A stretch of DNA of 64,000 nt from Pseudobacteroides cellulosolvens ATCC 35603 = DSM 2933 (GCF_001262605.1 NZ_LGTC01000001.1:2865001-2929000); one strand, 5' to 3'. Counted from the stretch's first letter, positions 1 to 8,729 are shown. A program made the numbers and translations. The notes: generated by a model not told the origin, from the sequence alone.

Positions 1-388
1 CCTGAGTTAACATATCTCTGGCCTGATTCACCTTTTGATATACCTCATATATTCTTCTCGGAATCCTAATAACCGAACCCTTGTCTCTGAAATACCTCTT
101 TATTTCACCAATAATTGTAGGAGTCGCAAAACTCACAAATTTAACACCTTTGTCAGGACTGAAGCGTTCGACAGCCTTAATAAGTGCGATACATCCTACT
201 TGATAAATATCCTCATAATCAACGCCTCTATTGACGAATTTTTTCGATATTATCTCAGCAAGGTATATAAACCGGTTTACGATGGCATTCCGGTTGGAAA
301 CACTGGGATTATCCCTATATATTAAAAATATCTCATCATTATCTGCCTGATTTAGAGAAATATCTATATTATCATTCATATCGATCAT
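1..388 (-). CDS. Sigma-70 family factor, SigB/SigF type (3' end outside window)
   Basis: The minus strand reads open from an ATG at 388 to the window edge, giving about 129 residues; the rest lies beyond position 1. Visible is sigma region 2: DYEDIYQVGCIALIKAV followed by FATPTIIGEIKRYFRDKGS and then IPRRIYEVYQKV, the entry to region 3. The IIGEIKR(F/Y)-RD signature is typical of the SigB/SigF/SigG group, and the IPRR stretch is nearer to SigB than SigF. The start lies one base after the stop of the anti-sigma gene, so the two are translationally coupled. With the two upstream genes it forms the classic antagonist, anti-sigma, sigma order. Whether it serves stress response or another programme cannot be told from this fragment. 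Confidence 0.88.
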   Translation of the reverse strand, partial: MIDMNDNIDISLNQADNDEIFLIYRDNPSVSNRNAIVNRFIYLAEIISKKFVNRGVDYEDIYQVGCIALIKAVERFSPDKGVKFVSFATPTIIGEIKRYFRDKGSVIRIPRRIYEVYQKVNQARDMLTQ

Positions 389-389
389 T

Positions 390-776
390 TTAACTTTTCC
401 CTTCGATCACTTTTGATATCGACAATATATAACTATCTGAGCATAACTCTACTTCATCCATTAATGCATTAATAATTGAAAGACCAAATTCATTATCGCT
501 TCCACTAAATATACATTTAAGTGATTCATCTTCAGAATCAAAGATAACCGTAAGTTTATCCTTTGAAATCCTGAAAATTATCTTAACAAAATCCTCTGTT
601 GCACTTCCAACAGTAATAAGCTTGTTGCAAACCTCTGCTATGGCAACCTTTATATCTTCAATAGAGTCAATATCAAAACCAATCCTATTTGATATGCCTG
701 ATGCTGTCAATCTTACAATACTAACATACTCAGCCTTTAAAGGAAGCTTCAGCTCTATCACATCAAAATTATCCAT
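390..776 (-). CDS. Anti-sigma factor, RsbW/SpoIIAB-like, degenerate ATP site
   Basis: 128 residues with the fold signature of HATPase_c anti-sigma kinases: an N-terminal LKLPLKAEYVSIVRLTASGI strand-helix, and EDIKVAIAEVCNK where RsbW has its N box. A Shine-Dalgarno (GAGGAGTG) sits before the ATG. In RsbW a DxGxG (G1 box) follows the N box; here the equivalent stretch is FDSEDESLK, with no glycine pair, and the N-box asparagine seems shifted by one. It can be expected to bind the sigma factor encoded next door, but its ability to bind ATP and phosphorylate the partner RsbV-like protein is doubtful. Family membership is clear from context and sequence; the loss of kinase activity is inference. 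Confidence 0.82.
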   Translation of the reverse strand: MDNFDVIELKLPLKAEYVSIVRLTASGISNRIGFDIDSIEDIKVAIAEVCNKLITVGSATEDFVKIIFRISKDKLTVIFDSEDESLKCIFSGSDNEFGLSIINALMDEVELCSDSYILSISKVIEGKS

Positions 777-780
777 TTCT

Positions 781-1098
781 TCACTCCTCTATAATAAATA
801 CCTTATCAAGTCCTGTTATTATAAATAATTTTTTTAGATTATCCTTAAGATTAATAAGAATTATATTTTTGTTTTTTCCCTTAACTCTTTTAAGTGCTCC
901 TACAAAAATACCCAGTCCAGTACTATCTATGTATCTTAGGTTATCACAGTGTATTTTTAAGTCAACATCAGTAGTATCAGCTGTATTGTACAGTTTCTCC
1001 TTAAACCCTTCAGACGAATATATGTCCAATTCACCTGCAAGGTATATGTCTACAGAACCTCCTGTATGTTCTTCCCTATAACCTAACTCCTCTGCCAT
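781..1098 (-). CDS. Anti-sigma factor antagonist (STAS domain), RsbV/SpoIIAA-like
   Basis: 105 residues forming one STAS domain. The segment RYIDSTGLGIFVGALKRVK contains the conserved D-S-(T/S)-G-L of anti-anti-sigma factors; the serine is the usual phospho-acceptor. In the family the unphosphorylated form binds the anti-sigma factor and frees the sigma factor. The ATG at 1098 is preferred over one six bases upstream because GGGAGG lies seven bases before it. It is followed four bases later by the anti-sigma gene. Since that partner looks catalytically weakened, phosphorylation control of this protein is uncertain. Confidence 0.88.
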   Translation of the reverse strand: MAEELGYREEHTGGSVDIYLAGELDIYSSEGFKEKLYNTADTTDVDLKIHCDNLRYIDSTGLGIFVGALKRVKGKNKNIILINLKDNLKKLFIITGLDKVFIIEE

Positions 1099-1168
1099 AT
1101 TCATTCCTCCCGGATAATTTTTTCAACCTTGATATCTTTATGCTGTCGTAAGAAGTATTCCTATATTA

Positions 1169-2035
1169 TTACTTCAATATTAAATCCACAAGCTTGGCTG
1201 TATTTTCATCATTTTTTCCATCCATGCCAACGGAAAGTATAATTTTGAACTTTTCCAATCCTGTTCCTTTGAATATGCTTCTACTTTCAACTTCAATACC
1301 ATATATATGCTCTTCATTTTCATTTTTCAATTTCTTCTTTAATAGATTATTATCATCAATCTTATTTCTATATTTCTTAACAATATCATCTAATTGCTGT
1401 ACTCTGTTCGTCATGTTCATAAGCTTATCAAATCGTTCTCTGTCGAGAAGATAAGCATCCACATGTCCAGTCCCCGATAATGTAAACAATTTCATATCCA
1501 TCGAAGACTCTATGGTAGGACTATTTTTGTCCCAAAAAATGATAGGGTCTATTTCTACTTTTTTGAGGCCAGCTATGTTACCCACTATTTGATTTTCCAA
1601 CTTTTCAACGCTGGTGTTAGGATAAATCCCTACCAGCTTGACTTTCAAATCCGGCTCCACACGGGTTACTATAGATTTTACAGTAAAAAATAAGCCTACT
1701 AAAACTATAATACCTATAATCATGGGCACTTTATAGTAATGTATAAAATTACCCAACTTCTTTTCGTCAATATTTAATTTTTTCAACAGGCGATTAGGAG
1801 GTCTTTGGGCCTCCTCCAGTAGTTTGCCTTCCGCTAATGAATTAAGGTCATAACCCATAAGGACATTATATGCTTCATCAATCTCCCTGATCTGAGCTTT
1901 TATGCCTTCAACATCTTCAATGCTTTTATTACTCTTATACTTCTTCATTAGAAGGTTATATCTTTTTAATATATCGTCTTTGCTTGCATCCTTTTTTAAT
2001 CCCAATATTTCATAAGGATCCTTTTGCTCACCCAT
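1169..2035 (-). CDS. Membrane-anchored J-domain-like protein lacking HPD
   Basis: 288 residues from the ATG at 2035, chosen because GGAGG precedes it; an ATG 27 bases upstream lacks an SD. Residues 5-65 look like a DnaJ J domain (DPYEILGLKKDASKDDILKR), but the HPD tripeptide needed to stimulate DnaK is absent: after KRYNLLMKKYK comes SNKS. A single transmembrane helix follows at about residues 105-125 (VPMIIGIIVLVGLFF), then an unrecognised extracytoplasmic region of about 160 residues. It lies between lysS and the sigma operon on the same strand, 32 bases after lysS. Function unknown; it may be a degenerate or scaffold-type J protein rather than a working co-chaperone. Confidence 0.72.
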   Translation of the reverse strand: MGEQKDPYEILGLKKDASKDDILKRYNLLMKKYKSNKSIEDVEGIKAQIREIDEAYNVLMGYDLNSLAEGKLLEEAQRPPNRLLKKLNIDEKKLGNFIHYYKVPMIIGIIVLVGLFFTVKSIVTRVEPDLKVKLVGIYPNTSVEKLENQIVGNIAGLKKVEIDPIIFWDKNSPTIESSMDMKLFTLSGTGHVDAYLLDRERFDKLMNMTNRVQQLDDIVKKYRNKIDDNNLLKKKLKNENEEHIYGIEVESRSIFKGTGLEKFKIILSVGMDGKNDENTAKLVDLILK

Positions 2036-2067
2036 CTGCTTATCCTCCAGCCTTACATTCAATAATA

Positions 2068-3561
2068 CTAATCACGAGGCTTCATTGTAGGGAACAACAG
2101 TATATCTCTTATTGAGTAAGAATCGGTAAGAAGCATAATAAGCCTGTCTATACCTATACCAAGGCCACCTGTAGGAGGCATACCGTATTCCAAGGCTGTG
2201 AGGAAATCCTCGTCCATCATGTTTGCTTCCTCATCTCCTGCTTCCCTTTTTTTCATTTGATTTACGAATCTTTCTCTTTGGTCAAGGGGATCATTTAACT
2301 CTGAATATGCATTTGCCATCTCCCTGCTTGTTATGAACAGCTCAAACCTCTCTGTCAATTCAGGCCTGTCAGGCTTTCTTTTTGTGAGAGGTGAAACCTC
2401 CACAGGGTAGTCCATTATAAATGTTGGCTGTATAAGATGCTCTTCTACAAACTCTTCAAACATCAAATTCAATATCTCGCCTTTTGTTAAATCACCATTG
2501 AGATGAACCTTTTTCTCCTTAGCAATTTGTCTTGCTTCCTCATCGCTTTTAACCTCATCAAAATCTATACCGGTATGCTTTTTCACCGCTTCAACCATAG
2601 TCATTCTATTCCATGGTGGTGTCAAATCAACTTCCTGTCCCTGGTAATTAATCTTTGTAGTGCCAAGAACTTTTTCCGCTACAGAAGAAATGAGGTTTTC
2701 GGTCAATTCCATCATACCTTTATAGTCATTATATGCTTCATAAACCTCCATTAAAGTAAACTCAGGGTTATGTTTTATGGACATACCTTCGTTCCTGAAC
2801 ATTCTGCCCATCTCATATACCTTTTCAAGACCGCCTACTATAAGCCTTTTTAAATAGAGCTCCGGTGCAATTCTTAAATATAAGTCGATATCAAGAGTGT
2901 TGTGGTGTGTTATAAACGGTTTTGCAGCAGCCCCTCCTGGTATTGTGTTTAAAAGCGGTGTATCAACTTCTAAAAATCCTCTATTATCAAGAAACTCTCT
3001 AACTGCTTTAATGATCTTACTTCTTATTATAAAAGTGCTCCTAACCTCTGGATTTACTATTAAGTCAACGTACCTTTGTCTGTATCTCAAATCCATATCT
3101 TTAAGTCCATGCCATTTCTCAGGCAACGGCTGCAGTGATTTGGTCAGAAGCGTTATTTCCTTTACCTTTATGGAAACCTCACCTGAGTGAGTTCTGAATA
3201 CTTCACCGCTCACTCCAACTATATCTCCAATATCATATTTCTTGAACTCACTATAGCAATCAGCACCGATTTCATCAACGCGAACATAAAGCTGAATTTT
3301 TCCGTCCCTGTCCTGGAGATTGCAGAAACCTGCCTTACCCATGCCTCTTTTTGACATGATCCTTCCGGCTATAGAAACAAGCTTGCCTTCCATTTCATCA
3401 AAATTATCCACTATATGTTTAGCTGAAGAATTAACATCAAATTTAACTATTTTAAAGGGGTCCTTATCGTTGTTCTGCAGCTCTGAAAGTTTAGCCCTTC
3501 TAACCTTAAGCAATTCGTTTAAATCCTGCAATTCATTATTTTGTTCAATATTTTCAGACAT
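2068..3561 (-). CDS. lysS: Lysyl-tRNA synthetase, class II
   Basis: 497 residues; charges tRNA-Lys with lysine using ATP. An N-terminal OB-fold anticodon-binding domain (about 55-160, with [19 protein letters not shown]) is followed by the class II core: motif 2 around [15 protein letters not shown] and motif 3 [16 protein letters not shown] near the C-terminus. The length matches bacterial LysS. The start is the ATG at 3561 because AGGAGG lies just upstream; an ATG further out would place that SD inside the coding region. It follows greA and precedes the J-domain gene, a common clostridial greA-lysS arrangement. No T-box leader is visible in the 139 bases upstream. Confidence 0.97.
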   Translation of the reverse strand: MSENIEQNNELQDLNELLKVRRAKLSELQNNDKDPFKIVKFDVNSSAKHIVDNFDEMEGKLVSIAGRIMSKRGMGKAGFCNLQDRDGKIQLYVRVDEIGADCYSEFKKYDIGDIVGVSGEVFRTHSGEVSIKVKEITLLTKSLQPLPEKWHGLKDMDLRYRQRYVDLIVNPEVRSTFIIRSKIIKAVREFLDNRGFLEVDTPLLNTIPGGAAAKPFITHHNTLDIDLYLRIAPELYLKRLIVGGLEKVYEMGRMFRNEGMSIKHNPEFTLMEVYEAYNDYKGMMELTENLISSVAEKVLGTTKINYQGQEVDLTPPWNRMTMVEAVKKHTGIDFDEVKSDEEARQIAKEKKVHLNGDLTKGEILNLMFEEFVEEHLIQPTFIMDYPVEVSPLTKRKPDRPELTERFELFITSREMANAYSELNDPLDQRERFVNQMKKREAGDEEANMMDEDFLTALEYGMPPTGGLGIGIDRLIMLLTDSYSIRDILLFPTMKPRD

Positions 3562-3700
3562 CTTTCTCCTCCTATAAAGCAACTCATTTGTATATTTGAA
3601 AAAATATTCGTAGGCACAAATTTTTCAACAAAATAACAGCTTACACGATATGTAAACTGTTATTTTATCTATTATATATAAATTTATGCATAATTACAAG

Positions 3701-4177
3701 TTATTTGTGAATCTCAAGAATTTTAAAGTTTATAACTCCGTCAGGTACGGCTACATCAACCGCTTCGCCAGTTTTCTTTCCTATCAGTGCACTACCTACA
3801 GGAGACTCATTTGATATTTTAAACTTGGATGGATCTGCTTCAGTAGATCCAACTATATAATACTCAACTTCTTCGTTGAATTCAACATCAAGAAGCCTGA
3901 CCTTGGATCCCAAACTTACAACATCTGTACTAACTTCATCCTCGTCAATCACCTTGGCATGCTTCAACATCGTTTCTATCTGAACAATTCTACCTTCAAT
4001 ATGGGCTTGCTCGTTTTTAGCTTCATCATACTCAGAGTTTTCAGAAATATCCCCAAAAGAAAGTGCCTGCTTTATTCTTTCAGCAATTTCTCTTCTTTTA
4101 ACACCTTTCAAATATTCCAATTCTTCCTCTAACTTTTTTAACCCTTCATAAGTCAAAACAACTTCTTTGCTGGTCAT
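3701..4177 (-). CDS. greA: Transcription elongation factor GreA
   Basis: 158 residues, the standard GreA length. The N-terminal coiled coil ([15 protein letters not shown] to about residue 75) carries the acidic tip region [16 protein letters not shown], and the C-terminal FKBP-like domain ends in [12 protein letters not shown]. GreA rescues backtracked RNA polymerase by stimulating transcript cleavage in the secondary channel. The start is the ATG at 4177 (AAGGAG lies ten bases before it), not the ATG 45 bases upstream. First gene of a likely greA-lysS-J protein-sigma operon. Confidence 0.97.
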   Translation of the reverse strand: MTSKEVVLTYEGLKKLEEELEYLKGVKRREIAERIKQALSFGDISENSEYDEAKNEQAHIEGRIVQIETMLKHAKVIDEDEVSTDVVSLGSKVRLLDVEFNEEVEYYIVGSTEADPSKFKISNESPVGSALIGKKTGEAVDVAVPDGVINFKILEIHK

Positions 4178-4511
4178 TTGAAGTTCTCCTTTTATTAAAA
4201 TTTGTGTTGATAATATATGCAATTCTAACTAATTTATTCTTACGCACCTATATTAAGAAACAATAAGTCTCGTTCAGTGCCAATTCCAATACATTTGCGT
4301 CAACACTTGTCTTAAGGCTCTTAAATCAACAAAAAGTGACCGATTAGAATAAAATGACAAATTAAACGGCATGTACTAAAATAAATAAAAAGCCGTATAA
4401 TACTTTTATTTTTCACCATTATAAAATACAAACCATCTTATTGTCAAGAATTACAGTCACATTATAAGCATTATTAATCCAGGCATTTATTAATGCAAAA
4501 CACAATCTTTT
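4178..4511. other. Intergenic region, no gene seen
   Basis: An AT-rich 334-base stretch between greA and the next gene, both on the minus strand. I see no ORF with a credible ribosome binding site and no tRNA. The greA promoter should lie here; a possible minus-strand -35 (TTGACG near 4295) has no convincing -10 partner. Confidence 0.5.
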
Positions 4512-5450
4512 TTACTCGAAACCCTCCAACTCATAACCATCATTATCAAATATCGCAGCTACTTTGGCAATAAAATCCAAATCACATCTGTATCCTTCGT
4601 CTATAATTGGATAACCCGCTTTATGCATAACAAGTATTTCTGCAATCTCGTTTACCTTATATAGCTTAAGTAAGCTGTCATCCAACATAAAGGCAACATT
4701 CAAAGGCAATTCCACTTTTATATCGTTAATAACCCAAACCTTCTTATAAAAATCTGCTGCCTTTCCGTAATTGAGCACTACAACTTTCTCTTTTATAAAA
4801 CATTTGAATTCTTCTGCATCCCCTAAATTGATAATTATATCTGCCCGCTTCAGCGTATTGCTATAATCTCCCGATATCCCTATTGAAGTGCCTGTTTCAT
4901 AAAAAATTTCTTCTACTTCCTTATTTATACACATATCTTTTGTAATTATCGTAACAAATTTTATAAAACTTGATAGCAATTTTACAATTTGTAATAATTC
5001 TGCTTTATCATTACCACTAATTATTGAAATTTCAATAGAATTTATGTCTAAATCTTTGATGTAACATATTTTATTTATTATATTTGCTAAAAGCACCCTG
5101 TATAGAATTTTTCCATTAAAACATTTTTTATAGAACCCTTCCGATTCAATGTCCTCTTGAATTTTAAAAGGCAGAATGCAGTGTTTCACACCTTTTGCAC
5201 GGCAAATTTCCATTGCATCCCTTAGAACCATCTCTCTTTTTTTGTCGTTAAGCTCCCTATATTCTTCCATAGTGTATGGCATCCTTATTAAATTGATGAT
5301 TAATTCACTAGTGATCTCTAACGTTTCAAACCAGTCGGTTTTGTCCATCTCCTTAAATCTTAATAATATTTGTTGAAAGAAATTTTTAATACAGCTTTTT
5401 TGTCCCGGTAAGTCATTATTTTTAAAAACTGCAATACAATAATTATCCAT
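4512..5450 (-). CDS. Hypothetical protein with Rossmann-like central segment
   Basis: 312 residues starting at the ATG at 5450, which has AGGAGTG in front; an upstream ATG would overlap spmB. I do not recognise a named family. The middle (about 160-235) alternates hydrophobic strands and helices as in a nucleotide-binding fold: IEISIISGNDKAELLQIV, then FVTIITKD, then RADIIINLGDAEEF, reminiscent of shikimate-dehydrogenase-like domains but without a clear GxGxxG. The C-terminus contains YPIIDEGYRCDLDF. It lies 31 bases downstream of spmB on the same strand, so a sporulation link is possible but unproven. Confidence 0.6.
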   Translation of the reverse strand: MDNYCIAVFKNNDLPGQKSCIKNFFQQILLRFKEMDKTDWFETLEITSELIINLIRMPYTMEEYRELNDKKREMVLRDAMEICRAKGVKHCILPFKIQEDIESEGFYKKCFNGKILYRVLLANIINKICYIKDLDINSIEISIISGNDKAELLQIVKLLSSFIKFVTIITKDMCINKEVEEIFYETGTSIGISGDYSNTLKRADIIINLGDAEEFKCFIKEKVVVLNYGKAADFYKKVWVINDIKVELPLNVAFMLDDSLLKLYKVNEIAEILVMHKAGYPIIDEGYRCDLDFIAKVAAIFDNDGYELEGFE

Positions 5451-5481
5451 ATGCACTCCTGTTTTATTATAATAATTTGGG

Positions 5482-6009
5482 CTATGTACCAAACATATAC
5501 GCACATACCCATACTGAAACCAATACACTGATAAACTCAGCTATCAACGCTGCCACAAGAGTATGTCTTATGTTTTTTATTCCTACCGACCCGTAATACA
5601 CGGTCAAAGTATAAAATATTGTTTCTGTTGATCCCATCATTGTAGAAACTACCCTCCCAACATATGAATCAGGTCCGAAATTCTTCATTATATCTGATAC
5701 CAAGGCTAGAGAAGCACTTCCTGAAATCGGCCTTAAAAAAGCAAGAGGCAAAGCCTCTGATGGAATTCCCAGCAAAGATGCGAACGGCTTTGCAGCATAA
5801 ATTATGATATCAAGGGCCCCTGATGCCCTAAAAACCCCTATTGCCACCATAAGTCCTATAAGGGAAGGAATAATCTTTACTATGGTACTTATACCTTCCT
5901 TGGCGTTCTCAACAAACACATCATAAACTTTTACATTTTTTATAGCACCCGCTATTAATATAACCGCAAATATCAGCGGCACAGTTAAATTTGAAATATC
6001 TTTAAGTAT
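5482..6009 (-). CDS. spmB: Spore maturation protein B
   Basis: A nucleoside-recognition (Gate) family membrane protein with several hydrophobic helices; FRASGALDIIIY and LRPISGSASLALVSD are typical SpmB segments. In Bacillus the spmA/spmB products are needed for full spore core dehydration. No ATG, GTG or TTG is available at the expected N-terminus: the frame opens after a TAA and the first conventional codon is a GTG at 5982, which has no SD and would remove about nine N-terminal residues. An ATA at 6009 lies ten bases after GGGAG and gives 175 residues, close to the length I recall for Bacillus SpmB (about 178). I use that start with reservation. It follows spmA by 30 bases. Confidence 0.85.
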   Translation of the reverse strand: MLKDISNLTVPLIFAVILIAGAIKNVKVYDVFVENAKEGISTIVKIIPSLIGLMVAIGVFRASGALDIIIYAAKPFASLLGIPSEALPLAFLRPISGSASLALVSDIMKNFGPDSYVGRVVSTMMGSTETIFYTLTVYYGSVGIKNIRHTLVAALIAEFISVLVSVWVCAYMFGT

Positions 6010-6039
6010 AACTAACCAACTCCCGAATAATTATTGCTT

Positions 6040-6648
6040 TTAATTTTTTGATTTTATTCTTCTTTTCTGATTCTTTGTCACCCTTCCCAATATCTTGACA
6101 GCAATAATTCCAGTTGCTGCGGCACAAGCTGACGCTACCCATATGGGAACAATAACCTCCGCTGGATTTGTTGATCCTGCCGAGGACCTAAGAGCAATGA
6201 TTGTGGCAGGCACCAACTGAATAGCCGAAGCATTAAGTATAAGGAACATAATCATCGAATCAGATGCTGTATCTTTCACATTATTATGATTTTGAAGCTC
6301 TTTCATTGCTTTTAATCCAAGTGGTGTGGCAGCATTTCCAAGTCCAAAAAAATTAGCTGCCATATTCATTACTATTGCCCCAATAGCCGGACTTTTTTTA
6401 GGGATTTGCGGAAAAAGCACCCTTATAAGAGGAGAAACCAGATAAGCCAGCTTGTTTAATAAACCGCTTTTTTCTGCCACTCCCATTAATCCGGTCCACA
6501 GGCACAGAATACCAAGAAGCCCTATTGATAGTTCCACAGCGGATTTCGATGAATTAAATGCCGCCTGGGTCACAGTCTCAAGCCTGCCGTTTAATCCTCC
6601 AATTATAAAACCAATTAGCAGCATACCCATCCAAATATAATTGAGCAT
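6040..6648 (-). CDS. spmA: Spore maturation protein A
   Basis: 202 residues, a polytopic membrane protein of the nucleoside-recognition domain family. Diagnostic segments are MNMAANFFGLGNAATPLGLK and LNASAIQLVPATIIALR. Known role: together with SpmB in spore cortex and core maturation. The ATG at 6648 follows GGTGGAG. spmA and spmB form an operon on the minus strand; a cluster of Spo0A-like boxes lies about 170-200 bases upstream. Confidence 0.94.
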   Translation of the reverse strand: MLNYIWMGMLLIGFIIGGLNGRLETVTQAAFNSSKSAVELSIGLLGILCLWTGLMGVAEKSGLLNKLAYLVSPLIRVLFPQIPKKSPAIGAIVMNMAANFFGLGNAATPLGLKAMKELQNHNNVKDTASDSMIMFLILNASAIQLVPATIIALRSSAGSTNPAEVIVPIWVASACAAATGIIAVKILGRVTKNQKRRIKSKN

Positions 6649-7030
6649 TACTCCACCTATATGTTTTCAGTTATCATTTTATTTATATGACAGGTTATCT
6701 ACATATATGTTTTTAAGAATAGTGAAAATGTCTAAAAGTGGTTACGATGAAGCATCATTGTATTGCGTGCTTTACAATTATAACAAATATTTGCAGGTTT
6801 TTTTCTTGAAACAATGTCGAATTCTTTGTCGAATATTGTCGTTCCAAATTCTTTAAACTTACCAGTTAATTATTTCTTTTTTTAGAAGCTAATTGTACTT
6901 TGTTTTAATACAAAAAATATATTCCAGTTAACCAGCAAAATAATAAGTTGATATAGCTGCATTCTGAGTTTCTGGCATTAATTAACTAAATTTTTAGAAA
7001 ACATTTTTTAGAATTTTTTTAAATTTATTG
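6649..7030. other. Divergent intergenic region between spmA and abrB
   Basis: An AT-rich region of about 380 bases before the abrB promoter. It holds no convincing gene. Its notable content is a cluster of three Spo0A-box-like sequences at 6815-6844, listed separately. Confidence 0.6.
6815..6844 (+). promoter_or_regulatory. Tandem Spo0A (0A) boxes
   Basis: TGTCGAA occurs at 6815-6821 and again at 6827-6833, followed by the near match TGTCGTT at 6838-6844. All have the same orientation and are spaced about one helical turn apart. The 0A-box consensus is TGNCGAA. The array lies between divergent spmA and abrB and could act on either. Binding is inferred from the motif only. Confidence 0.6.
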
Positions 7031-7059
7031 TTGACGTTAGCTGGAATTTATGCTACTAT
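7031..7059 (+). promoter_or_regulatory. abrB promoter (SigA type)
   Basis: TTGACG (7031-7036) and TACTAT (7054-7059) are separated by 17 bases, placing the start of transcription near 7066. An 0A box follows directly. Confidence 0.75.
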
Positions 7060-7072
7060 AAAAATGCAAAGT

Positions 7073-7080
7073 TTGTCGAA
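7073..7080 (+). promoter_or_regulatory. Spo0A box downstream of the abrB promoter
   Basis: TTGTCGAA lies about ten bases after the predicted transcription start. In Bacillus subtilis, Spo0A~P represses abrB by binding 0A boxes at this same relative position, so the same control is likely here. Confidence 0.7.
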
Positions 7081-7107
7081 TACTGTAATTTTAGAGGAGG
7101 AAAAAAA

Positions 7108-7347
7108 ATGAAATCTACTGGAATTGTTAGAAAAGTTGACGAATTAGGAAGGGTTGTACTTCCAATCGAATTAAGAAGAACACTTGACATCGCAGAAAAG
7201 GATGCTTTAGAAATATACGTAGATGGTCAGACAATTATACTCAAGAAATACGAGCCAGCTTGCATATTCTGCGGAAATGCTAAAGATGTTTCAGTATACA
7301 AGGGAAAGAATATCTGCCCAGATTGCATGAGAGAACTTAAGAAATAA
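7108..7347 (+). CDS. abrB: AbrB-family transition-state regulator with CxxC C-terminus
   Basis: 79 residues. The N-terminal swapped-hairpin DNA-binding domain matches Bacillus AbrB almost exactly (STGIVRKVDELGRVVLPIEL, then RRTLDIAEKDALEIYVDG). The C-terminal half differs from the Bacillus protein: it has CIFCG and CPDCM, a four-cysteine pattern suggesting a small zinc ribbon, as is common in clostridial homologues. A strong SD (GAGGAGG) precedes the ATG. The family represses stationary-phase and sporulation genes during growth. The promoter and 0A box upstream indicate Spo0A repression. It stands alone between divergent spmA and the convergent rsmI. Confidence 0.95.
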   Translation: MKSTGIVRKVDELGRVVLPIELRRTLDIAEKDALEIYVDGQTIILKKYEPACIFCGNAKDVSVYKGKNICPDCMRELKK

Positions 7348-7362
7348 TTTAACACATAAGAA

Positions 7363-7390
7363 AAGGGCTGTTTTATGACAGTCCTTTTTT
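7363..7390 (+). terminator. Intrinsic terminator after abrB
   Basis: AGGGCTGT and ACAGTCCT pair (one G-T wobble) around a six-base loop and run into TTTTTT. It follows the abrB stop by about 15 bases. Confidence 0.85.
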
Positions 7391-7428
7391 GTTGTCCAGG
7401 AAACTATTATGTATACCATACATTGATT

Positions 7429-8277
7429 TTACTTTTTCATATAGCTGTTATATACATCTCTTTTGCTCAGCCCACGGTCGGCAGCTACCTTGGAAATAGA
7501 CTCCTTTTTGGTCATACCCTCATCTAGGTATATTTTAATATGCTCCCCCAAAGTAATATTGCTCCATTTGCAAGTCCGCTCTTCTTCTATTTCCTCTTCG
7601 CTGGCTCCCTCTACCATAAGCACAAATTCACCTTTAGGTGCTTTCTCGGTATAAAAATCCAGTGCCTCCTTTAAACTGAACCTTAAGTACTCCTCAAACC
7701 TTTTGGTAAGTTCTCTTGCCAGTACAATCCTGCGGTCTCCAAGGATTTCATATAAATCTTTCAATGTATATATCAATTTGTGAGGAGCTTCATAGAATAC
7801 TATAGTACGGATTTCACCTTTGAGCTGGCTCAGCCTGTCCTTCCTTACCTTCTTATTCATGGGCAGGAAACCTTCAAATACGAACCTCCCACACTGAAGA
7901 CCTGATGCAGTTATCCCCGCTATAGCAGCCACCGGGCCAGGGATGGAGGTTATTTGGATGCCGTTCTCAATAGCAAGCTTAACCAGATCTTCACCAGGAT
8001 CTGATATTGCAGGCGTTCCAGCATCAGAAACCAGAGCAATCTCCTTGCCTTCTAAAAGCTGCTCAATAAGATAATTGCCCTTACTTATTTTATTGTGTTC
8101 ATAATAACTGACTAAAGGCTTTTTTATTTCAAGGTGGTTAAGAAGCTTTATAGTCTGTCGGGTATCTTCGGCAGCAATAATATCAACCTGCTTTAAAACT
8201 TTTATGGCCCTTAACGTTATATCTTCCAAATTGCCTATAGGAGTTGCAACCAGATACAGAATTCCTTTATCACTCAA
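7429..8277 (-). CDS. rsmI: 16S rRNA 2'-O-ribose C1402 methyltransferase
   Basis: 282 residues from a TTG at 8277, chosen because GAGGAG ends nine bases before it and because it begins just after the stop of the preceding gene; an ATG at 8307 would overlap trmN6 and include the SD. Signature segments of the tetrapyrrole-methylase fold are YLVATPIGNLEDITLRA, AAEDTRQT, and SDAGTPAISDPGEDLV. The enzyme uses S-adenosylmethionine to methylate the ribose of C1402 in the decoding centre. The trmN6-rsmI order is conserved in Firmicutes (yabB-yabC in Bacillus). Confidence 0.95.
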   Translation of the reverse strand: MSDKGILYLVATPIGNLEDITLRAIKVLKQVDIIAAEDTRQTIKLLNHLEIKKPLVSYYEHNKISKGNYLIEQLLEGKEIALVSDAGTPAISDPGEDLVKLAIENGIQITSIPGPVAAIAGITASGLQCGRFVFEGFLPMNKKVRKDRLSQLKGEIRTIVFYEAPHKLIYTLKDLYEILGDRRIVLARELTKRFEEYLRFSLKEALDFYTEKAPKGEFVLMVEGASEEEIEEERTCKWSNITLGEHIKIYLDEGMTKKESISKVAADRGLSKRDVYNSYMKK

Positions 8278-8281
8278 TTTA

Positions 8282-8650
8282 CTATTCTCCTCTTTGATAT
8301 ATATCATCTATATCCTTTGAATACCTGCCATTCTCATCATAGACATAAAGGGGCTCCATCATTTTAAGTTCGGGATTGCCACCCCTAAAGCCTTTAACAA
8401 GAACAAGATTTGCACGTTTATAAGGAGACGGATGAACAAACCTTAAAAACTTCGGCTCTATTTTATACTGCCTCATTAGAAACAATATATCAACCAAGCG
8501 TTGAGGCCTGTGAACCATTGCAAACTGCCCCCCTGGAACGAGAAGTCTTGAGCTTACCCTTATTATGTCCTCCAAAGTACATAAAATCTCATGCCTTGCT
8601 ATCGATTTTGTATCGGAAGGATTGACAAGCCCTCTTCCAACGCTCATATA
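8282..8650 (-). pseudogene. trmN6-like methyltransferase, 3' fragment
   Basis: C-terminal part of a tRNA1(Val)-type N6-adenine methyltransferase, separated from its 5' part by the insertion sequence. Continuing from the break it reads Y-M-S-V then GRGLVNPSDTKSIARHEI, the usual continuation of the NPPY motif in this family. Removing the element together with one TATA copy restores an uninterrupted frame: NPPY-MSVGRGLVNPSD. The fragment alone lacks the SAM-binding half. The stop lies beside the rsmI start. Confidence 0.88.
8647..8650. repeat. Target-site duplication, left copy (TATA)
   Basis: TATA directly abuts the left end of the insertion sequence and is repeated at 10259-10262 beyond the right end. 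Collapsing the two copies rejoins the methyltransferase frame. Confidence 0.85.
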
Positions 8651-8666
8651 CAGGCTGTCCGAAAAT
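8651..8666. repeat. IS terminal inverted repeat, left
   Basis: CAGGCTGTCCGAAAAT is an exact inverted match to 10243-10258. Confidence 0.92.
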
Positions 8667-8729
8667 CATGCATTATATTAACATATATGATATAATATAA
8701 CAAATAATAATTTTGAGGTTTATAAAATT

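Noticed and set aside
1..1104. Reading the sigma operon as spoIIAA-spoIIAB-sigF
   Set aside because: Region 2 (FATPTIIGEIKRYFRDKGS, IPRR) is nearer SigB, and the anti-sigma protein lacks the kinase boxes expected of SpoIIAB. Left unnamed.
3562..3700. T-box or other riboswitch before lysS
   Set aside because: No T-box sequence or specifier stem is visible; the space is short.
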